DNA of 64,000 bases from Candidatus Pantoea floridensis (GTDB lineage Bacteria > Pseudomonadota > Gammaproteobacteria > Enterobacterales > Enterobacteriaceae). Location: the NCBI RefSeq assembly GCF_900215435.1, contig NZ_OCMY01000001.1:620001-684000 (forward strand), in the 5' to 3' direction. The notes under the pieces were generated by a model. The model was not told the origin of the DNA, searched no databases, and saw only the letters and a program-made list of their open reading frames with translations. A program made the translations under genes and the position numbers. Of this stretch, positions 32,095 to 42,459 are shown one piece after another (positions within the stretch are counted from its first letter, which is position 1; each line of letters begins with the position of its first letter).

Positions 32095-32634
32095 TTAAAT
32101 GGTGCCGCGAACTTTCTCTGTCAGTTCCTGTGGGAACTGCATAGCCAACATGATGTGTTCCACCATGCTGCATTTGCGACCTGTATTGGTATTCGTGATC
32201 ACCCAGTACGGCGTGCCGGGAACATGCTTCGGCTTGGTATGGGTGCCATTTTGCAGCAGCGTGTGCTCGTCGCCCGCAAAATAGACGCGGGTACGGCCCT
32301 GAAGCGAAGCTGTAGCTTCAGCAAACGCAGCCGGATCAAGACGATAGAGCGTTGACAGTACCAGCATGAAGCGGTTAACCGCCTTATTTTGCTCGGCATA
32401 TTCGTCGGAAAGCAGCAGTTCACGCACGGCGCGGACACGATCCTGAGGACGCGCTTCGCGGCTGGCTGGCTGTGCATCTTTCCCTGACGTACCAACGGCA
32501 GGCGCAGCCGGTGCGCTCTGGCCGGCGGTAAACTTCAACATGCGGCGCAAAATGTCGGAGGCGCTTTCACCAATGTGCTGCGTGTGGCTGGCAATATAAC
32601 GGTAGAGTTCTTCGTCAACTTCAATCGTTTTCAT
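32095..32634 (-). CDS. seqA: Replication initiation negative modulator SeqA
   Basis: Binds hemimethylated GATC sites and sequesters oriC to prevent early re-initiation. 179 aa from the ATG at 32634 (MKTIEVDEELYRYIASHT), which has GGAAAAAG just upstream and matches the E. coli start (181 aa). The frame continues 51 codons upstream but without conservation. N-terminal oligomerisation domain (1-35), Ala/Pro linker, and C-terminal DNA-binding domain (NTNTGRKCSMVEHIM). Confidence 0.95.
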   Translation of the reverse strand: MKTIEVDEELYRYIASHTQHIGESASDILRRMLKFTAGQSAPAAPAVGTSGKDAQPASREARPQDRVRAVRELLLSDEYAEQNKAVNRFMLVLSTLYRLDPAAFAEATASLQGRTRVYFAGDEHTLLQNGTHTKPKHVPGTPYWVITNTNTGRKCSMVEHIMLAMQFPQELTEKVRGTI

Positions 32635-32882
32635 CTTTTTCCGTACGATTCTGGCAAATGACAGAACCACGCAGTAGTGCAACGGCCTTAGCAAAATCCA
32701 GTCGTGCAAAATGTGAGCGGGTTCTAACATAAGGATTATAAAGTTAAATCCGTGGCAGCCGATAGCGTTGGCAACGTTTACGGGCAAAAGTCGGAATATG
32801 CCCTAATGCCCACCGGCCTGACTGCTGGACAGGTGAATCCATGATAACCTAAGCCAAGGTCACAACCGTAAGAACTTTAGCC

Positions 32883-33647
32883 ATGATTTTGAACGCCCGT
32901 CTGCAAACTGAACAATCTGCTCCCGCTGCCACACCGATTCTGTTAATTCATGGTCTTTTTGGCAGCCTCGATAACCTTGGCGTGCTGGCGCGTGGCGTAC
33001 GTGATGCCCGCCCAACGCTGCAGGTTGATGTTCGTAACCATGGTTTGTCCGCACGCAGCGACGTGATGAATTATCACGTTATGGCACAGGATATTGTTGA
33101 AACGCTGGATGCGTACAACATTGATCGCGCTGGCGTTATCGGTCATTCGATGGGAGGGAAAGTTGCTATGGCGCTGAGCGCTATTGCGCCTGAACGCATT
33201 GAGAAAATGGTGATGATCGATATCGCGCCCGTTGATTATCAAACGCGCCGCCATGACGAAATTTTTGCCGCCATCCGAGCCGTTACTACCGCTGGCGTCA
33301 CGCGTCGTAGTGAAGCGGCAGAGGTAATGCGTCAGCATATTAATGAGGACGGCGTGATTCAGTTCATCCTCAAGTCGTTCGTCGAAGGTGAATGGCGCTT
33401 TAACGTGCCGGTGCTGTGGGATAATTACACCACCATTTCCGGTTGGGAAGAGGTGCCTGCCTGGCCACATCCGGCGCTGTTTATTCGCGGCGGTGACTCG
33501 CCTTATCTGGATAATCAGCATCGCGATGCGCTGCTGCGTCAATTCCCTCAGGCACATGCACACGTTATCAGCGGGGCCGGACATTGGGTGCATGCCGAGA
33601 AACCTGATGCGGTTTTGCGCGCGGTTCGGCGGTTTTTTAATCTGTAA
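32883..33647 (+). CDS. ybfF: Alpha/beta hydrolase (esterase) YbfF
   Basis: Cytoplasmic esterase with activity on acyl-CoA and short-chain esters in E. coli. 254 aa. The serine nucleophile is Ser89 in VIGHSMGGKVAM; the oxyanion region is LIHGLFGSLDN and the catalytic histidine is in AGHWVHAEKPD near the C-terminus. Divergent from seqA across 248 bp. Confidence 0.94.
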   Translation: MILNARLQTEQSAPAATPILLIHGLFGSLDNLGVLARGVRDARPTLQVDVRNHGLSARSDVMNYHVMAQDIVETLDAYNIDRAGVIGHSMGGKVAMALSAIAPERIEKMVMIDIAPVDYQTRRHDEIFAAIRAVTTAGVTRRSEAAEVMRQHINEDGVIQFILKSFVEGEWRFNVPVLWDNYTTISGWEEVPAWPHPALFIRGGDSPYLDNQHRDALLRQFPQAHAHVISGAGHWVHAEKPDAVLRAVRRFFNL

Positions 33648-33812
33648 AAGCAAAAGCTTGCCGCGCGTGCTTTAGGGTTGGCGTCAGGGAAGACGCTGGA
33701 GTATGATGTCGCGCTAAAAATTTGCCACGGATATTTTTACCGTGGTCGGGCCGATAATGTTTTAATCGCGCAGCGCCTTTCCGCCGTTCGCGCCCACTCA
33801 GTTTTACAAACC

Positions 33813-34088
33813 ATGGCAAAAGAACAGACAGACCGCACCACGCTTGATCTCTTCGCAGACGAGCGGCGTCCTGGTCGCCCGAAAACTAGCCCGTTGACGC
33901 GTGATGAACAGCTACGCATCAATAAACGTAATCAGCTCAAGCGCGATAAAGTGCGTGGGTTGCGTCGTGTTGAGCTGAAAATGTCCAGCGAGGCGGTTGA
34001 CGCGCTCAGTACGCTGGCCGATCAGCAAAACATCAGTCGCAGCGAATTGATTGAACAAATGCTGCTGGCACAGCTCAAACTGTCGTAG
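33813..34088 (+). CDS. ybfE: LexA-regulated-type small protein YbfE (ribbon-helix-helix-like)
   Basis: 91 aa protein of unknown function; the C-terminal half (VELKMSSEAVDALSTLADQQ...RSELIEQMLL) resembles a ribbon-helix-helix DNA-binding fold. I chose the ATG at 33813 because MAKEQTDRTTLDLFA matches E. coli YbfE; an open frame begins 45 codons earlier but is unconserved. E. coli ybfE is in the LexA regulon. I do not see a CTG-N10-CAG motif in the 115 bp upstream, so LexA control may be lost or use a divergent site. Confidence 0.85.
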   Translation: MAKEQTDRTTLDLFADERRPGRPKTSPLTRDEQLRINKRNQLKRDKVRGLRRVELKMSSEAVDALSTLADQQNISRSELIEQMLLAQLKLS

Positions 34089-34224
34089 CGTGCCCAGACC
34101 GCACGCTGGAACAAAAGTCACGGCTTTACAAGTTCCGCACTTTTTACCGGTCTGCTATTATTCGCATAACTGTGCAGTCAACTGACTTACTTTCACAATC
34201 AGGATTTAAGAGGTTACCTAACCC

Positions 34225-34755
34225 ATGGCAATCGTAGGCATTTTCTTCGGCAGCGATACCGGCAACACTGAAAACATTGCAAAAATGATCCAGAAACAAC
34301 TGGGTAAAGATGTCGCCGAAGTGCATGACATTGCTAAGAGCACCAAAGAAGATCTCGATGCATTCGACATCCTGCTGCTGGGCATCCCGACATGGTATTA
34401 TGGCGAAGCGCAGTGTGACTGGGATGATTTCTTCCCAACGCTGGAAGAGATTGATTTCAATGGCAAGCTGGTAGCACTGTTTGGTTGTGGCGATCAGGAA
34501 GATTACGCCGAATACTTCTGCGACGCGATGGGTACCATTCGCGACATCATCGAGCCAAATGGTGCCGTTATCGTCGGCCACTGGCCTACCGAAGGCTACC
34601 ATTTTGAAGCATCTAAAGGTTTGGCCGATGATAAACACTTCCTCGGTCTGGCGATTGACGAAGATCGTCAACCCGAACTGACCAATGAACGCGTTGAGAA
34701 ATGGGTGAAACAGATCTTCGATGAGCTGCAGCTGAAAGAGATTATTGAAGCCTAA
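34225..34755 (+). CDS. fldA: Flavodoxin 1
   Basis: FMN-binding electron carrier for biotin, methionine and IspG/IspH reactions. 176 aa (E. coli 176). The FMN phosphate loop is GSDTGNTENIA (about 10-20), and the flavin-stacking loops PTWYYGEAQCDWDD and GDQEDYAEYFCDA are present. Directly upstream of fur, the usual order. Confidence 0.97.
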   Translation: MAIVGIFFGSDTGNTENIAKMIQKQLGKDVAEVHDIAKSTKEDLDAFDILLLGIPTWYYGEAQCDWDDFFPTLEEIDFNGKLVALFGCGDQEDYAEYFCDAMGTIRDIIEPNGAVIVGHWPTEGYHFEASKGLADDKHFLGLAIDEDRQPELTNERVEKWVKQIFDELQLKEIIEA

Positions 34756-35109
34756 TCCCCTTCTCTGCCCGATGTGGGCGCTATCTCACATCGGGTAACG
34801 GAATTTCCTATAAAAATAATAGCTACGGTTTTTTAACTTTTCCCCGCAAATCTGTAGAATACCCGCAATGGTCATCCGCTTATTCCTCTGGCTGTAGAAT
34901 GAGGCTGAGTGAAATGGAATCCAAAACTTACCGGTCTTGAAGACGTTAGTGACATTATCCTTACCCTCTTTATTGATTAAGGACGTTGCCTTGGTTTTCA
35001 TTTCACTGCTTGAGTTCTATAATGAGACGCAAATGAGAATGCGCGTTGACCTAAACATTCAAGGCCCCTGCGCCGCAAGTGACTAGCAAAGTAACAGGAC
35101 AATATCCGC
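34756..35109 (+). promoter_or_regulatory. fldA-fur intergenic region / fur leader
   Basis: 354 bp with a hairpin just after fldA (34768-34795) and then the fur promoter and leader. AATGAGACGCAAATGAGAATGC (about 35021-35042) has AT-rich, partly repeated ATGAGA units that could be a Fur or OxyR/SoxS target, but the match is weak. A 17-codon frame at 35033-35086 could stand in for the uof leader peptide of E. coli; I could not support it by sequence. Confidence 0.5.
34768..34795 (+). terminator. Hairpin after fldA (weak terminator)
   Basis: CCCGATGTG ... CACATCGGG, a 9-bp stem with a 10-base loop beginning 13 bp after the fldA stop. No T-run follows, so termination would be partial; some fldA-fur read-through is possible, as in E. 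coli. Confidence 0.45.
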
Positions 35110-35559
35110 ATGACTGACAACAACTCCGCATTGAAGAAGGCTGGCCTGAAAGTCACGCTCCCCAGACTGAAAATTCTGGAAGTGCTTCAGGGACCCGGAC
35201 CCGAGTCCCATCACGTCAGTGCGGAAGATTTGTATAAACGCCTGATTGATATGGGCGAAGAGATTGGTCTGGCCACGGTATATCGCGTTCTTAACCAGTT
35301 TGACGACGCGGGCATCGTAACCCGTCATAACTTCGAAGGCGGTAAATCCGTGTTCGAACTGACCCAGCAGCACCATCACGATCACCTGATCTGCCTGGAT
35401 TGTGGCAAGGTTATCGAATTCAGCGATGAATCAATCGAAACGCGCCAGCGTGAAATTGCCACTCGCCACGGTATCAAACTCAGCAACCACAGTCTGTACT
35501 TGTACGGTCACTGTGCTCTGGGAGACTGCCGCGAAGACGAGACGCTCCACGATAAGTAA
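35110..35559 (+). CDS. fur: Ferric uptake regulator Fur
   Basis: Iron-dependent repressor of uptake genes. 149 aa (E. coli 148). N-terminal winged helix (GLKVTLPRLKILEVL, TVYRVLNQF), then the dimerisation domain with the metal-binding HHHDH segment (about 87-91) and structural-zinc cysteines (CLDCG and CALGDC). Confidence 0.98.
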   Translation: MTDNNSALKKAGLKVTLPRLKILEVLQGPGPESHHVSAEDLYKRLIDMGEEIGLATVYRVLNQFDDAGIVTRHNFEGGKSVFELTQQHHHDHLICLDCGKVIEFSDESIETRQREIATRHGIKLSNHSLYLYGHCALGDCREDETLHDK

Positions 35560-35580
35560 TTAAGTGTGCTATGCAGTATA

Positions 35581-35609
35581 AAAAAACCGGCGCTTGAGCC
35601 GGTTTTTTT
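35581..35609. terminator. Bidirectional terminator between fur and the NTF2-like gene
   Basis: AAAAAACCGGC-GCTTGA-GCCGGTTTTTT: an 11-bp stem with T-runs on both sides. It separates the convergent fur and 35620-36015 genes. Confidence 0.92.
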
Positions 35610-35619
35610 ATACCTGAAT

Positions 35620-36015
35620 TCAGGCAATGAGGGTTTCTTGCAGGTAACGCCAGCGTGGAATGCTGGTGCTGCAATCAAGAACCGCCAGTGAAATACGGCT
35701 CTGATTGATGCCATTCATCATTTGTAATTCACGATACTGAATCGTCACTTCCTCACTTTGCTGCGAGATGATGGCGTGCTCGCTGGTCGCAATCCGCATA
35801 CCTTCGCGTTGACCATTTAACTGGCGAAACAGCGCTTCCATCTCATTAAGATCCAACTGTTTACCTTGCGGTGTCACCATTTTAAATTCGGGATGAAAGT
35901 GCGACAAAAACAGGTCGATGCTGTCATCACTGCCTTCGACCTGATTGAAAATACGTTCGATAAGTTGATGTAAAACAACCACACTGTGCTTGGCTTCCAG
36001 AGCGAGACTTGTCAT
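35620..36015 (-). CDS. Nuclear transport factor 2 (NTF2)-like family protein
   Basis: 131 aa protein of unknown function. The sequence (HQLIERIFNQVEGSDDSIDLFLSHFHPEFKMVTPQG ... ISLAVLDCS) has the helix-then-curved-sheet pattern of the NTF2/SnoaL (DUF4440) fold, which often binds small ligands or acts as a promiscuous enzyme. It occupies the fur-glnS interval where E. coli carries chiP/chiQ. Good ribosome-binding site (AAAGGAAAAAAA) before the ATG. Fold assignment is by eye. Confidence 0.7.
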   Translation of the reverse strand: MTSLALEAKHSVVVLHQLIERIFNQVEGSDDSIDLFLSHFHPEFKMVTPQGKQLDLNEMEALFRQLNGQREGMRIATSEHAIISQQSEEVTIQYRELQMMNGINQSRISLAVLDCSTSIPRWRYLQETLIA

Positions 36016-36194
36016 TTTTTTTCCTTTGGTAACCCGCGAAGCAACGTCTAAGAGCGCATAGCCTACCTGAAAAAAAGTTTTTCACACGGCCAAATGGATT
36101 AATTTTTCTAAAGTCAGAATAGTCGTAAACGACATAAGAAACCTATTAACTGGCATGCAGAATAATTGATTGCCCATTGCCAAATGCAGACAAT

Positions 36195-36219
36195 AAAAAA
36201 GGGCGATTGCTCGCCCTTT
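36195..36219 (-). terminator. Rho-independent terminator after glnS
   Basis: Minus strand AAAGGGCGA-GCAA-TCGCCCTTT followed by a T-run: a 9-bp stem, about 30 bp after the glnS stop. Confidence 0.88.
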
Positions 36220-36250
36220 CATGATCTTATCGTACTATCAGCAAAAAAGA

Positions 36251-37918
36251 TTATTCGCCGATTTTTGCCCAGGTGTCACGCAAACCTACGGTGCGGTTAA
36301 ACACCAATTGGGACGGCTGCGAATAGACGCTGTCAGCACAGAAATAGCCTTCGCGCTCAAACTGATATGGCGCCATTGGCTCAGCAGCACGCAAGCCTGG
36401 CTCAACGAAGCCCTGTTTAGTTTCCAGCGAGTTCGGGTTGATGGTGGTGAGGAAATCCTCTGCCGCTCCCGGATTTGGCACACTGAACAGACGATCGTAC
36501 AGACGGAATTCCGCCGGTAGCGCGTGAATCGCAGACACCCAGTGAATAACGCCTTTCACTTTACGACCATCAGCAGGATCTTTGCTTAACGTGTCCACAT
36601 CACATGTGCAGTAGATGCAGGTGATATTACCTTCATCATCCTTCGCCACGCGTTCAGCACGAATCACGTAAGCGTTACGCAGACGTACTTCTTTGCCCAG
36701 CACCAAACGTTTGTATTGCTTGTTGGCTTCTTCACGGAAGTCTGCGCGATCAATCCACACTTCGCGGCTGAACGGTACTTCACGCGTGCCCATCTCCGGT
36801 TTGTTCGGATGATTTGGCATGCTGATGATCTCTTCATGCCCAGCTGGCAGGTTCTCAATTACCACTTTCAGTGGATCCATAACTGCCATCGCACGCGGCG
36901 CGTTTTCATTGAGATCGTCACGAATGCACGACTCCAGTGATGCCATCTCGACGATATTATCCTGCTTAGTCACACCGATACGACGGCAGAATTCGCGGAT
37001 TGATGCGGCGCTGTAGCCACGACGACGCAGACCAGAAACGGTCAACATACGCGGATCGTCCCAACCTTCCACAACCTTCTCGCTCACCAACTGCGTCAGT
37101 TTACGCTTCGACATCACCGCGTATTCCAGATTCAGACGGGAGAACTCGTACTGACGCGGATGCACAGGAATGGTGATGTTATCCAGCACCCAATCGTACA
37201 GGCGTCGGTTATCCTGGAATTCAAGTGTGCAGAGTGAATGCGTAATGCCTTCAATGGCGTCCGAAATGCAGTGCGTGAAGTCGTACATTGGATAGATGCA
37301 CCACTTGCTGCCAGTCTGATGGTGATCGGCAAACTTAATGCGATACAGCACAGGATCGCGCATCACAATGAAGCTAGAGGCCATATCAATTTTGGCACGC
37401 AGGCAGGCTTTACCCTCTTCAAAACCACCGTCGCGCATTTTCTGGAACAGCGCTAAGTTCTCTTCCACGCTGCGATCGCGATAAGGGCTGTTTTTGCCTG
37501 GTGCAGTCAGCGAACCGCGGTATTCACGGATCTCATCTGCCGATAATTCATCGACATAGGCCAGACCTTTATTGATCAGCTCAACGGCGTAGTTAAAGAG
37601 TTGGTCGAAGTAATCTGAGGAGTAACGAATGTTGCCGCTCCACTCAAAGCCCAGCCATTGCACGTCATGCTTGATGGATTCGACAAACTCCAGATCTTCT
37701 TTCACTGGGTTGGTGTCGTCGAAACGCAGATTGCACTGGCCTTGGTAGTCTTGCGCAATACCAAAGTTCAGGCAGATTGATTTCGCATGGCCAATATGCA
37801 GATAACCATTGGGCTCAGGCGGGAAACGGGTATGCACACTATTGTGCTTACCGCTCGCCAAATCTTCGTCGATGATCTGACGAATAAAGTTCGTTGGGCG
37901 GGCTTCAGCCTCACTCAT
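36251..37918 (-). CDS. glnS: Glutamine--tRNA ligase
   Basis: Charges tRNA-Gln; class I synthetase. 555 aa (E. coli 554). The HIGH motif is in [15 protein letters not shown] (about 34-48) and the KMSKS-type motif is [11 protein letters not shown]. The four tRNA-Gln genes it serves lie in the cluster at 46,862-47,332. Start ATG matches the family ([16 protein letters not shown]). Confidence 0.98.
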   Translation of the reverse strand: MSEAEARPTNFIRQIIDEDLASGKHNSVHTRFPPEPNGYLHIGHAKSICLNFGIAQDYQGQCNLRFDDTNPVKEDLEFVESIKHDVQWLGFEWSGNIRYSSDYFDQLFNYAVELINKGLAYVDELSADEIREYRGSLTAPGKNSPYRDRSVEENLALFQKMRDGGFEEGKACLRAKIDMASSFIVMRDPVLYRIKFADHHQTGSKWCIYPMYDFTHCISDAIEGITHSLCTLEFQDNRRLYDWVLDNITIPVHPRQYEFSRLNLEYAVMSKRKLTQLVSEKVVEGWDDPRMLTVSGLRRRGYSAASIREFCRRIGVTKQDNIVEMASLESCIRDDLNENAPRAMAVMDPLKVVIENLPAGHEEIISMPNHPNKPEMGTREVPFSREVWIDRADFREEANKQYKRLVLGKEVRLRNAYVIRAERVAKDDEGNITCIYCTCDVDTLSKDPADGRKVKGVIHWVSAIHALPAEFRLYDRLFSVPNPGAAEDFLTTINPNSLETKQGFVEPGLRAAEPMAPYQFEREGYFCADSVYSQPSQLVFNRTVGLRDTWAKIGE

Positions 37919-38023
37919 CTCAAAATCCTCAAAAACTATAGCGGGTGATTTGTACCACGAAGTAACGGAGTATGATCCACAAAGCGCAGGCGGGAAACAA
38001 CCGTTTGTTGGTCGTTTTAAAAC

Positions 38024-38050
38024 AAAAAAAGGCAGGAATTGCTTCCTGCC
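38024..38050 (-). terminator. Rho-independent terminator after nagE
   Basis: Minus strand AGGCAGGAA-GCAA-TTCCTGCC followed by seven T residues; an 8-bp core stem 21 bp after the nagE stop. Confidence 0.88.
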
Positions 38051-38070
38051 TTCTGACCAATCACAAGGAC

Positions 38071-40104
38071 TTAGCCTTTAACCTCATACAGCGGAGTCTG
38101 ACCTGCAACCACTGAACCTGTTGCAAGGATATTCAGACCGGCAAAATCATCGCTATTGCTTACAACGACCGGACTGATCATCGAGCGTGCATTGGCGTTG
38201 AGGAAATCCAGATCCATTTCCAGGATTGGCTGACCTGCAGTTACCGTTGCCCCCTCTTCTACCAGACGCGTAAAGCCTTTACCTTCCAGCGCTACCGTAT
38301 CCAGCCCCATGTGCACCACAATCTCAACGCCGTTTTCCGCTTCAAGGCAGAACGCATGGTTGGTATTGAAGATTTTCACCACGGTACCGGCGGTTGGCGC
38401 AACGACAGTTTTGTCCGTTGGCTTGATTGCCAGGCCATCGCCGACCGCTTTGCTCGCAAAGGCTTCATCCGGCACATTTTCCAACGCAACGATGTCGCCT
38501 GTTACCGGCGCCAGCAGCGTGGCGATTACCGCCTTCTCAGAGTTCAACACTGCCTGTGGTTTTGCCACTGGAGCAGGTGCTGCAGCTGATGTCACCACCG
38601 ATGCGGCAACCGGGCCTTTGCTCAATACTGTTTTCATTGCCGTAGCAATGCTCTCAGCTTGAGTACCAACGATGACCTGTACGCTCTGCTTGTTCAGGCG
38701 AATCACGCCAGATGCGCCCAGACGTTTAGCGACGCCCTCATTCACCTGAGCGGAATCTTTCACATTCAGACGCAGACGGGTAATGCAGGCATCAATGTTG
38801 GTGAGGTTTTCAGAGCCACCTATCGCCGCAATATAACGACGCGCCAGAGACTCAGTTTGGCTTTCACCGTTGCCAGTGGTATCGACATTAACGTCATAAC
38901 CATCGGTTTCATCGCCGGCTGAGAGTTCACGGCCCGGTGTTAACAAGTTGAATTTCTGGATAGTGAAACGGAACACCGCATAGTAGATAACGAAGAATAC
39001 CAAGCCCTGCGGAATCAGCATCCACCAATGTACGGCCAGCGGGTTGCGCGTTGACAGCACCATATCAACCAGACCCGCACTGAAGCCGAAACCGGCAATC
39101 CAATGCATGCTTGCGGCGATGAATACCGAGATGCCGGTCAGTACTGCGTGAATCACATACAGTACCGGTGCCACGAACATGAAGGAGAACTCCAGCGGTT
39201 CGGTAATACCGGTAAAGAAGGCTGCAAATGCCGCTGCCAGCATGATCCCGCCGACTTTGGCGCGGTTTTCAGGGCGTGAGCAGTGATAAATTGCCAGCGC
39301 AGCACCAGGAAGACCAAACATCATGATTGGGAAGAAGCCCGCCTGATAACGACCGGTAATACCCGGAATACCGGTACCTTCAGCGATAGACTGCGCGCCG
39401 CCGAGGAACTTAGGAATATCGTTAATACCTGCAACGTCGAACCAGAATACAGAGTTCAGTGCGTGATGCAGGCCAACAGGAATCAGCAGACGGTTAAAGA
39501 AGGCGTAGATACCCGCACCCACTGACCCCATTTTCTGAATGTGTTCACCAAAGCTCACCAGTCCACCGAAAATGAGCGGCCAGATATACATCAGGATGAA
39601 CGCAACCACGATCATCAGGAATGAGACCAGGATTGGAACCAGACGGCGGCCGCTAAAGAACGACAGCGCTTTTGGCAGCTCAACGTGACTGAAGCGGTTA
39701 TAGACTTCAGCAGAGAGGATACCCACAAGGATACCGACAAACTGGTTATTAATTTTACCGAAGGCGGCAGGAACCTGCTCCACCGGCATTTTCTGAATCA
39801 TTGCTACCGCAGCCGGCGAGCAGAGTGTGGTTACCACCAGGAAACCTACAAAGCCCGTTAATGCCGCTGCACCGTCTTTATCTTTAGACATACCGTATGC
39901 CACACCAATGGCAAACAGCACTGACATATTGTCGATGATAGCTGAGCCGGATTTAATCAGCAGTGCCGCCAGCGCATTACCTGCGCCCCAGCTGTCTGGA
40001 TCAATCCAATACCCAACGCCCATCAAGATTGCCGCTGCCGGCAAAGTCGCTACCGGCACCATAAGCGCGCGGCCGACCTTTTGCAGATATCCTAGAATAC
40101 TCAC
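38071..40104 (-). CDS. nagE: PTS N-acetylglucosamine transporter subunit IICBA
   Basis: Imports GlcNAc and phosphorylates it at C6. 677 aa in EIIC-EIIB-EIIA order: membrane EIIC (about 1-375), EIIB (about 405-485) with phospho-Cys440 in [13 protein letters not shown], an Ala/Pro-rich linker (about 495-520), and EIIA with phospho-His598 in [16 protein letters not shown] start. It is 29 residues longer than E. coli NagE (648), mainly in the linkers. Divergent from nagBACD across a shared NagC/CRP region. Confidence 0.97.
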   Translation of the reverse strand: MSILGYLQKVGRALMVPVATLPAAAILMGVGYWIDPDSWGAGNALAALLIKSGSAIIDNMSVLFAIGVAYGMSKDKDGAAALTGFVGFLVVTTLCSPAAVAMIQKMPVEQVPAAFGKINNQFVGILVGILSAEVYNRFSHVELPKALSFFSGRRLVPILVSFLMIVVAFILMYIWPLIFGGLVSFGEHIQKMGSVGAGIYAFFNRLLIPVGLHHALNSVFWFDVAGINDIPKFLGGAQSIAEGTGIPGITGRYQAGFFPIMMFGLPGAALAIYHCSRPENRAKVGGIMLAAAFAAFFTGITEPLEFSFMFVAPVLYVIHAVLTGISVFIAASMHWIAGFGFSAGLVDMVLSTRNPLAVHWWMLIPQGLVFFVIYYAVFRFTIQKFNLLTPGRELSAGDETDGYDVNVDTTGNGESQTESLARRYIAAIGGSENLTNIDACITRLRLNVKDSAQVNEGVAKRLGASGVIRLNKQSVQVIVGTQAESIATAMKTVLSKGPVAASVVTSAAAPAPVAKPQAVLNSEKAVIATLLAPVTGDIVALENVPDEAFASKAVGDGLAIKPTDKTVVAPTAGTVVKIFNTNHAFCLEAENGVEIVVHMGLDTVALEGKGFTRLVEEGATVTAGQPILEMDLDFLNANARSMISPVVVSNSDDFAGLNILATGSVVAGQTPLYEVKG

Positions 40105-40217
40105 CTTATTCTCCCCCTATGAGACTGGCGTTTTGCCGTAGCGCAGGTTGATTTTATTATCCCGTCGCCCGGTACCTTGATGACACTTTTCACCACGATG
40201 CGCAGTGTAAAGATAAA

Positions 40218-40238
40218 TTAATTCGCCTCGCAAATTAA
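40218..40238. promoter_or_regulatory. nagC box: NagC operator
   Basis: TTAATT-CGCCTCGC-AAATTAA: a 21-bp near-palindrome with the (T/A)-rich arms and CG/GC half-sites typical of NagC/Mlc operators and very like the E. coli nagB operator as I recall it. NagC releases on GlcNAc-6-P. Confidence 0.6.
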
Positions 40239-40250
40239 AACCGTTACAAC

Positions 40251-40266
40251 TGTGACTTTAATCACC
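40251..40266. promoter_or_regulatory. CRP site in the nagE-nagB region
   Basis: TGTGA-CTTTAA-TCACC matches nine of ten bases of TGTGA-N6-TCACA. CRP activates both nagE and nagBACD in E. coli. Confidence 0.6.
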
Positions 40267-40441
40267 AAATTGGTGGTTTGATCACGCGAAATGCTAGCCA
40301 GCACCACAAACTTATTTTATGATGAAAAATATCGAGGCGCACTTTTCCCGGATGGCTACGCTTAAACGCATTACGCTTAAGGACAGGTAACTGTCAGCGA
40401 AAAGGCAACTCCACATTTCCAATCTTAACTGAGGTGAAGAC

Positions 40442-41242
40442 ATGAGACTGATCCCTTTGGCCACACCGACCCAAGTGGGTAAATGGGCTGCACGCCATAT
40501 TGTTAACCGCATTAATGCGTTTAAGCCTAGCGCAGAACGTCCTTTCGTGTTGGGCTTACCCACCGGTGGAACGCCGCTGGAAGCCTACAAGCACCTGATT
40601 GACATGCACAAAGCGGGCCAGGTCAGTTTCAAACATGTTGTGACCTTCAATATGGATGAATACGTAGGTCTGCCCAAAGAGCATCCAGAAAGCTATCACA
40701 GCTTTATGTACCGCAACTTTTTCGATCATGTTGATATTCAAGAGCAAAATATCAATCTGCTCAATGGCAATGCGGAAGATATTGACGCAGAATGTCGCCA
40801 ATACGAAGAGAAGATCCGCTCCTACGGTAAAATTAACCTGTTTATGGGCGGCGTAGGTAACGATGGTCACATCGCTTTCAATGAACCGGCCTCTTCCCTT
40901 TCATCCCGTACTCGCATCAAAACCCTGACGCACGACACGCGCATCGCAAACTCTCGTTTCTTTAACGGTGATGTGGATCAAGTGCCAAAATATGCGCTGA
41001 CCGTGGGTGTTGGCACATTACTGGATGCTGAAGAAGTGATGATTCTGGTTACGGGTCATCTGAAGGCACAGGCTCTGCAGGCCGCTGTTGAAGGTAACGT
41101 TAATCATATGTGGACCATCAGCTGCCTTCAGCTGCATGCCAAATCTGTCGTGGTCTGTGACGAACCAGCCACCATGGAACTTAAAGTGAAAACCGTGAAA
41201 TATTTCCGCGAAATGGAAGCGGAAAACATGAAGGGTGTGTGA
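40442..41242 (+). CDS. nagB: Glucosamine-6-phosphate deaminase
   Basis: Converts glucosamine-6-phosphate to fructose-6-phosphate and ammonia; hexamer activated by GlcNAc-6-P. 266 aa (E. coli 266). The catalytic Asp72 is in FNMDEYVG, and the His/Glu active-site loop is in [16 protein letters not shown]. First gene of nagBACD, preceded by GAGGTGAAGAC. Confidence 0.98.
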   Translation: MRLIPLATPTQVGKWAARHIVNRINAFKPSAERPFVLGLPTGGTPLEAYKHLIDMHKAGQVSFKHVVTFNMDEYVGLPKEHPESYHSFMYRNFFDHVDIQEQNINLLNGNAEDIDAECRQYEEKIRSYGKINLFMGGVGNDGHIAFNEPASSLSSRTRIKTLTHDTRIANSRFFNGDVDQVPKYALTVGVGTLLDAEEVMILVTGHLKAQALQAAVEGNVNHMWTISCLQLHAKSVVVCDEPATMELKVKTVKYFREMEAENMKGV

Positions 41243-41303
41243 GAACACATTGTATTAAAACCTGCTGCTGATAAGCGGCAGGCCTAGCCGGGAGAGATAA
41301 ACG

Positions 41304-42452
41304 ATGTACGCATTAGTAAACGGCCGGATTTTTACTGGTCATGAGATTCTGGACAATCATGCGGTCGTGATTGCGAATGGCCTGATTGAGCGCGTGTGCC
41401 CACGCGCTGCCCTGGACGCGTCAATTGCACAGCAGGATGTGGCTGGTGCGTTTATCGCTCCTGGTTTTATTGATCTGCAGCTTAACGGCTGCGGCGGTGT
41501 GCAGTTTAACGATGATATCAATGCACTCAGCGTTGAGACGTTAGAGATCATGCAGCGTGCCAATGAAAAATCGGGCTGCACCAGTTATTTACCAACGTTA
41601 ATTACCAGTACCGATGCGCTGATGAAACGCGCAATTGAAACCATGCGCGCCTACCTGGCAAAACATCAGCATCAGGCGCTGGGCCTGCATCTTGAAGGTC
41701 CGTGGTTGAATAAAGCCAAGAAAGGCACGCACAATCCTGAACTGATTCGCCTGCCGGATACCGCGCTGGTGGATTTCCTCTGTGCGAATGCCGACGTCAT
41801 CACTAAAGTGACATTGGCTCCTGAAAATGCAGGTAGCGAGGTGATCCGTCAACTGCGCGATGCAGGCATTATCGTCTCTGCTGGCCATTCAAATGCCACC
41901 TATGAAGAAGCCAAAACGGGCTTTAGCGCGGGCGTGAGTTTTGCTACGCATCTTTATAATGCGATGCCGACGTTTGCAGGGCGCGAACCCGGACTGATCG
42001 GTGCGCTGTTTGATTCACCTGATGTATACTGCGGCATCATTGCAGATGGTTTACATGTCCATTACGCTAATGTGCGCAATGCAAAACGCATCAAAGGCGA
42101 CAAACTGGTGTTAGTGACCGATGCTACGGCACCAGCAGGCGCTTCGATTGATCAATTCATTTTTGCAGGCAAAACAATATACTATCGTGATGGTCTGTGC
42201 GTTGATGAAAACGGTACGCTCAGTGGTTCTGCGTTAACCATGATTGAAGCAGTACAAAATAGCGTGGAACATTGTGGTATCGCTCTTGATGAAGCGCTGC
42301 GTATGGCAACGCTTTATCCGGCGCAGGCGATGGGTGTGGAGAAACAGTTAGGTACAGTTGAAGCAGGAAAAGTCGCTAACCTGACTGTCTTTACCCGCGA
42401 TTATCAAATCACTAAGACGTTAGTCAATGGAGACAACGTCCTCAGCGAGTAA
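41304..42452 (+). CDS. nagA: N-acetylglucosamine-6-phosphate deacetylase
   Basis: Removes the acetyl group from GlcNAc-6-P to give glucosamine-6-P for NagB. 382 aa (E. coli 382), an amidohydrolase TIM barrel. The metal/substrate motifs [31 protein letters not shown] and [10 protein letters not shown] are intact. 61 bp after nagB and 7 bp before nagC. Confidence 0.98.
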   Translation: MYALVNGRIFTGHEILDNHAVVIANGLIERVCPRAALDASIAQQDVAGAFIAPGFIDLQLNGCGGVQFNDDINALSVETLEIMQRANEKSGCTSYLPTLITSTDALMKRAIETMRAYLAKHQHQALGLHLEGPWLNKAKKGTHNPELIRLPDTALVDFLCANADVITKVTLAPENAGSEVIRQLRDAGIIVSAGHSNATYEEAKTGFSAGVSFATHLYNAMPTFAGREPGLIGALFDSPDVYCGIIADGLHVHYANVRNAKRIKGDKLVLVTDATAPAGASIDQFIFAGKTIYYRDGLCVDENGTLSGSALTMIEAVQNSVEHCGIALDEALRMATLYPAQAMGVEKQLGTVEAGKVANLTVFTRDYQITKTLVNGDNVLSE

Positions 42453-42459
42453 GTATTGA

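Larger units (their letters stand above)
40105..40441. promoter_or_regulatory. nagE-nagB divergent control region
   Basis: 337 bp between the divergent GlcNAc genes. It contains a NagC-type palindrome (40218-40238) and a CRP site (40251-40266). E. coli uses a second NagC operator close to nagE for looping; I could not place one confidently here. Confidence 0.7.

Noticed and set aside
34786..35001. 71-codon minus-strand frame between fldA and fur
   Set aside because: Antisense to the fur leader, no ribosome-binding site, no known family.
35033..35086. 17-codon frame as a uof leader peptide
   Set aside because: Too short and without a clear ribosome-binding site; kept only as a question in the findings.
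40141..40170. Second NagC operator near nagE
   Set aside because: Only a T-rich half match; not palindromic enough to call.
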